The notes beneath the pieces were generated by a model. That model ran no database searches. It was not told the DNA's origin and was given only the letters and a program-made list of their open reading frames with translations. From positions 1 through 8,956 of the forward strand of contig CAMDKN010000042.1 in NCBI GenBank assembly GCA_945901035.1: a stretch of DNA of 8,956 bases. The letters run 5' to 3'. Origin of the DNA: Gulosibacter massiliensis. GTDB lineage: Bacteria > Actinomycetota > Actinomycetes > Actinomycetales > Microbacteriaceae. The position numbers were made by a program, and so were the translations under genes. Within the stretch, counting starts at the first letter, position 1. The number at the start of each line of letters is the position of its first letter. Shown here in pieces: positions 8,619 to 8,956 of this stretch.

Positions 8619-8956
8619 AGCACTCGAGAAAGCCGCTCGCGCCGCTCTCGAAACAATCACCTCGGCGGACACGATCGGAACAGTGCTCTCGGCGAAAGAA
8701 TCCGATGGTGTCGCAGACGTTCGGTTCGCGTCCAACCTGCCGGGCTACGTCGGTTGGGAATGGGTCGCGTCCCTCGCGGTCGACGGCTCCGCGACGTCGG
8801 TGTTGGAAACGGAACTTCTCGCCGGAGTCGATTCAATTCAGTCCCCCGAGTGGGTTCCCTGGGTGGACCGACTCCGGGAATACGAAGTGTCGATCGCTGC
8901 GGGAGTCGAGGACGAGGTTGTCGTTGTCCCCGACGACGAATTAGAGGACGACGATG
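8608..8956 (+). CDS. DUF3027 family protein (3' partial)
   Basis: 116 residues are visible and the frame runs off the window. The proposed start is the TTG at 8608 (TTG ACG CCT AAA), overlapping the cold-shock gene by 11 nt, with a GGA 5 nt upstream; I see no better in-frame start near it. Family signs are GYVGWEW (46-52) and PEWVPWVDRLR (80-90), which match the GYPGWRW and APEWVPWxxR elements of DUF3027. An acidic stretch (residues 109-116, mostly D and E) follows. The family is actinobacterial and of unknown function; its translational overlap with the cold-shock gene suggests linked expression. The start is less certain than the family call. Confidence 0.85.
   Translation, partial: MTPKALEKAARAALETITSADTIGTVLSAKESDGVADVRFASNLPGYVGWEWVASLAVDGSATSVLETELLAGVDSIQSPEWVPWVDRLREYEVSIAAGVEDEVVVVPDDELEDDD

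Noticed and set aside
8705..8944. A 79-codon + strand frame near the right edge
   Set aside because: It is in a different frame from the DUF3027 gene, which carries the GYVGWEW and PEWVPW motifs and is simply cut by the window end.

Overview
The window looks like chromosomal core sequence from a GC-rich actinobacterium, most likely a member of the Microbacteriaceae. Grounds: GTG and TTG starts, strong G/C preference at third codon positions, a CIRCE-controlled groEL with no groES next to it, a WXG100 protein, a bacterial XPB helicase paired with a Helicase_C_3 protein, an actinobacterial cold-shock protein with a C-terminal extension, and DUF3263, DUF3048 and DUF3027 family proteins. I see no mobile element, CRISPR array, tRNA or rRNA. 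All family assignments come from reading motifs, not from database searches.

Left part (1-2772, + strand): the window opens inside a DUF2332 protein whose last ~70 residues look like a whole DUF3263 domain joined in frame. Next come a single-pass membrane protein with a LytR_C domain and a membrane-anchored or lipoprotein DUF3048 (YerB-like) protein. The last two share a layout: N-terminal membrane segment, Thr-Pro linker coded by short tandem repeats, extracellular domain. They probably act at the cell envelope.

Middle (2773-4552): a control region with two CIRCE (HrcA) operators, the first built into a likely sigma-70-type promoter and the second over the predicted transcription start, then groEL (539 aa). 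A strong hairpin with a UUCG loop ends groEL and lies between it and the convergent operon.

Right part (4557-8177, - strand): one apparent operon, read right to left: a Helicase_C_3 / 'helicase-associated' protein, an XPB/ERCC3-type 3'-5' helicase (3-nt gap, coupled), and a small WXG100 protein. The N-terminal domain of the XPB and an internal domain of its partner are visibly related, and the partner ends in what may be a WYL-like fold. The operon seems to start from a leaderless promoter.

Right edge (8178-8956, + strand): a compact 60-bp divergent promoter region, a CspB-like cold-shock protein, and an overlapping DUF3027 gene cut by the window end.

Most of the window is conserved actinobacterial housekeeping content. 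The points most worth following are the DUF2332-DUF3263 fusion and the XPB / Helicase_C_3 pair with its shared domain and a WXG100 gene in the same operon.
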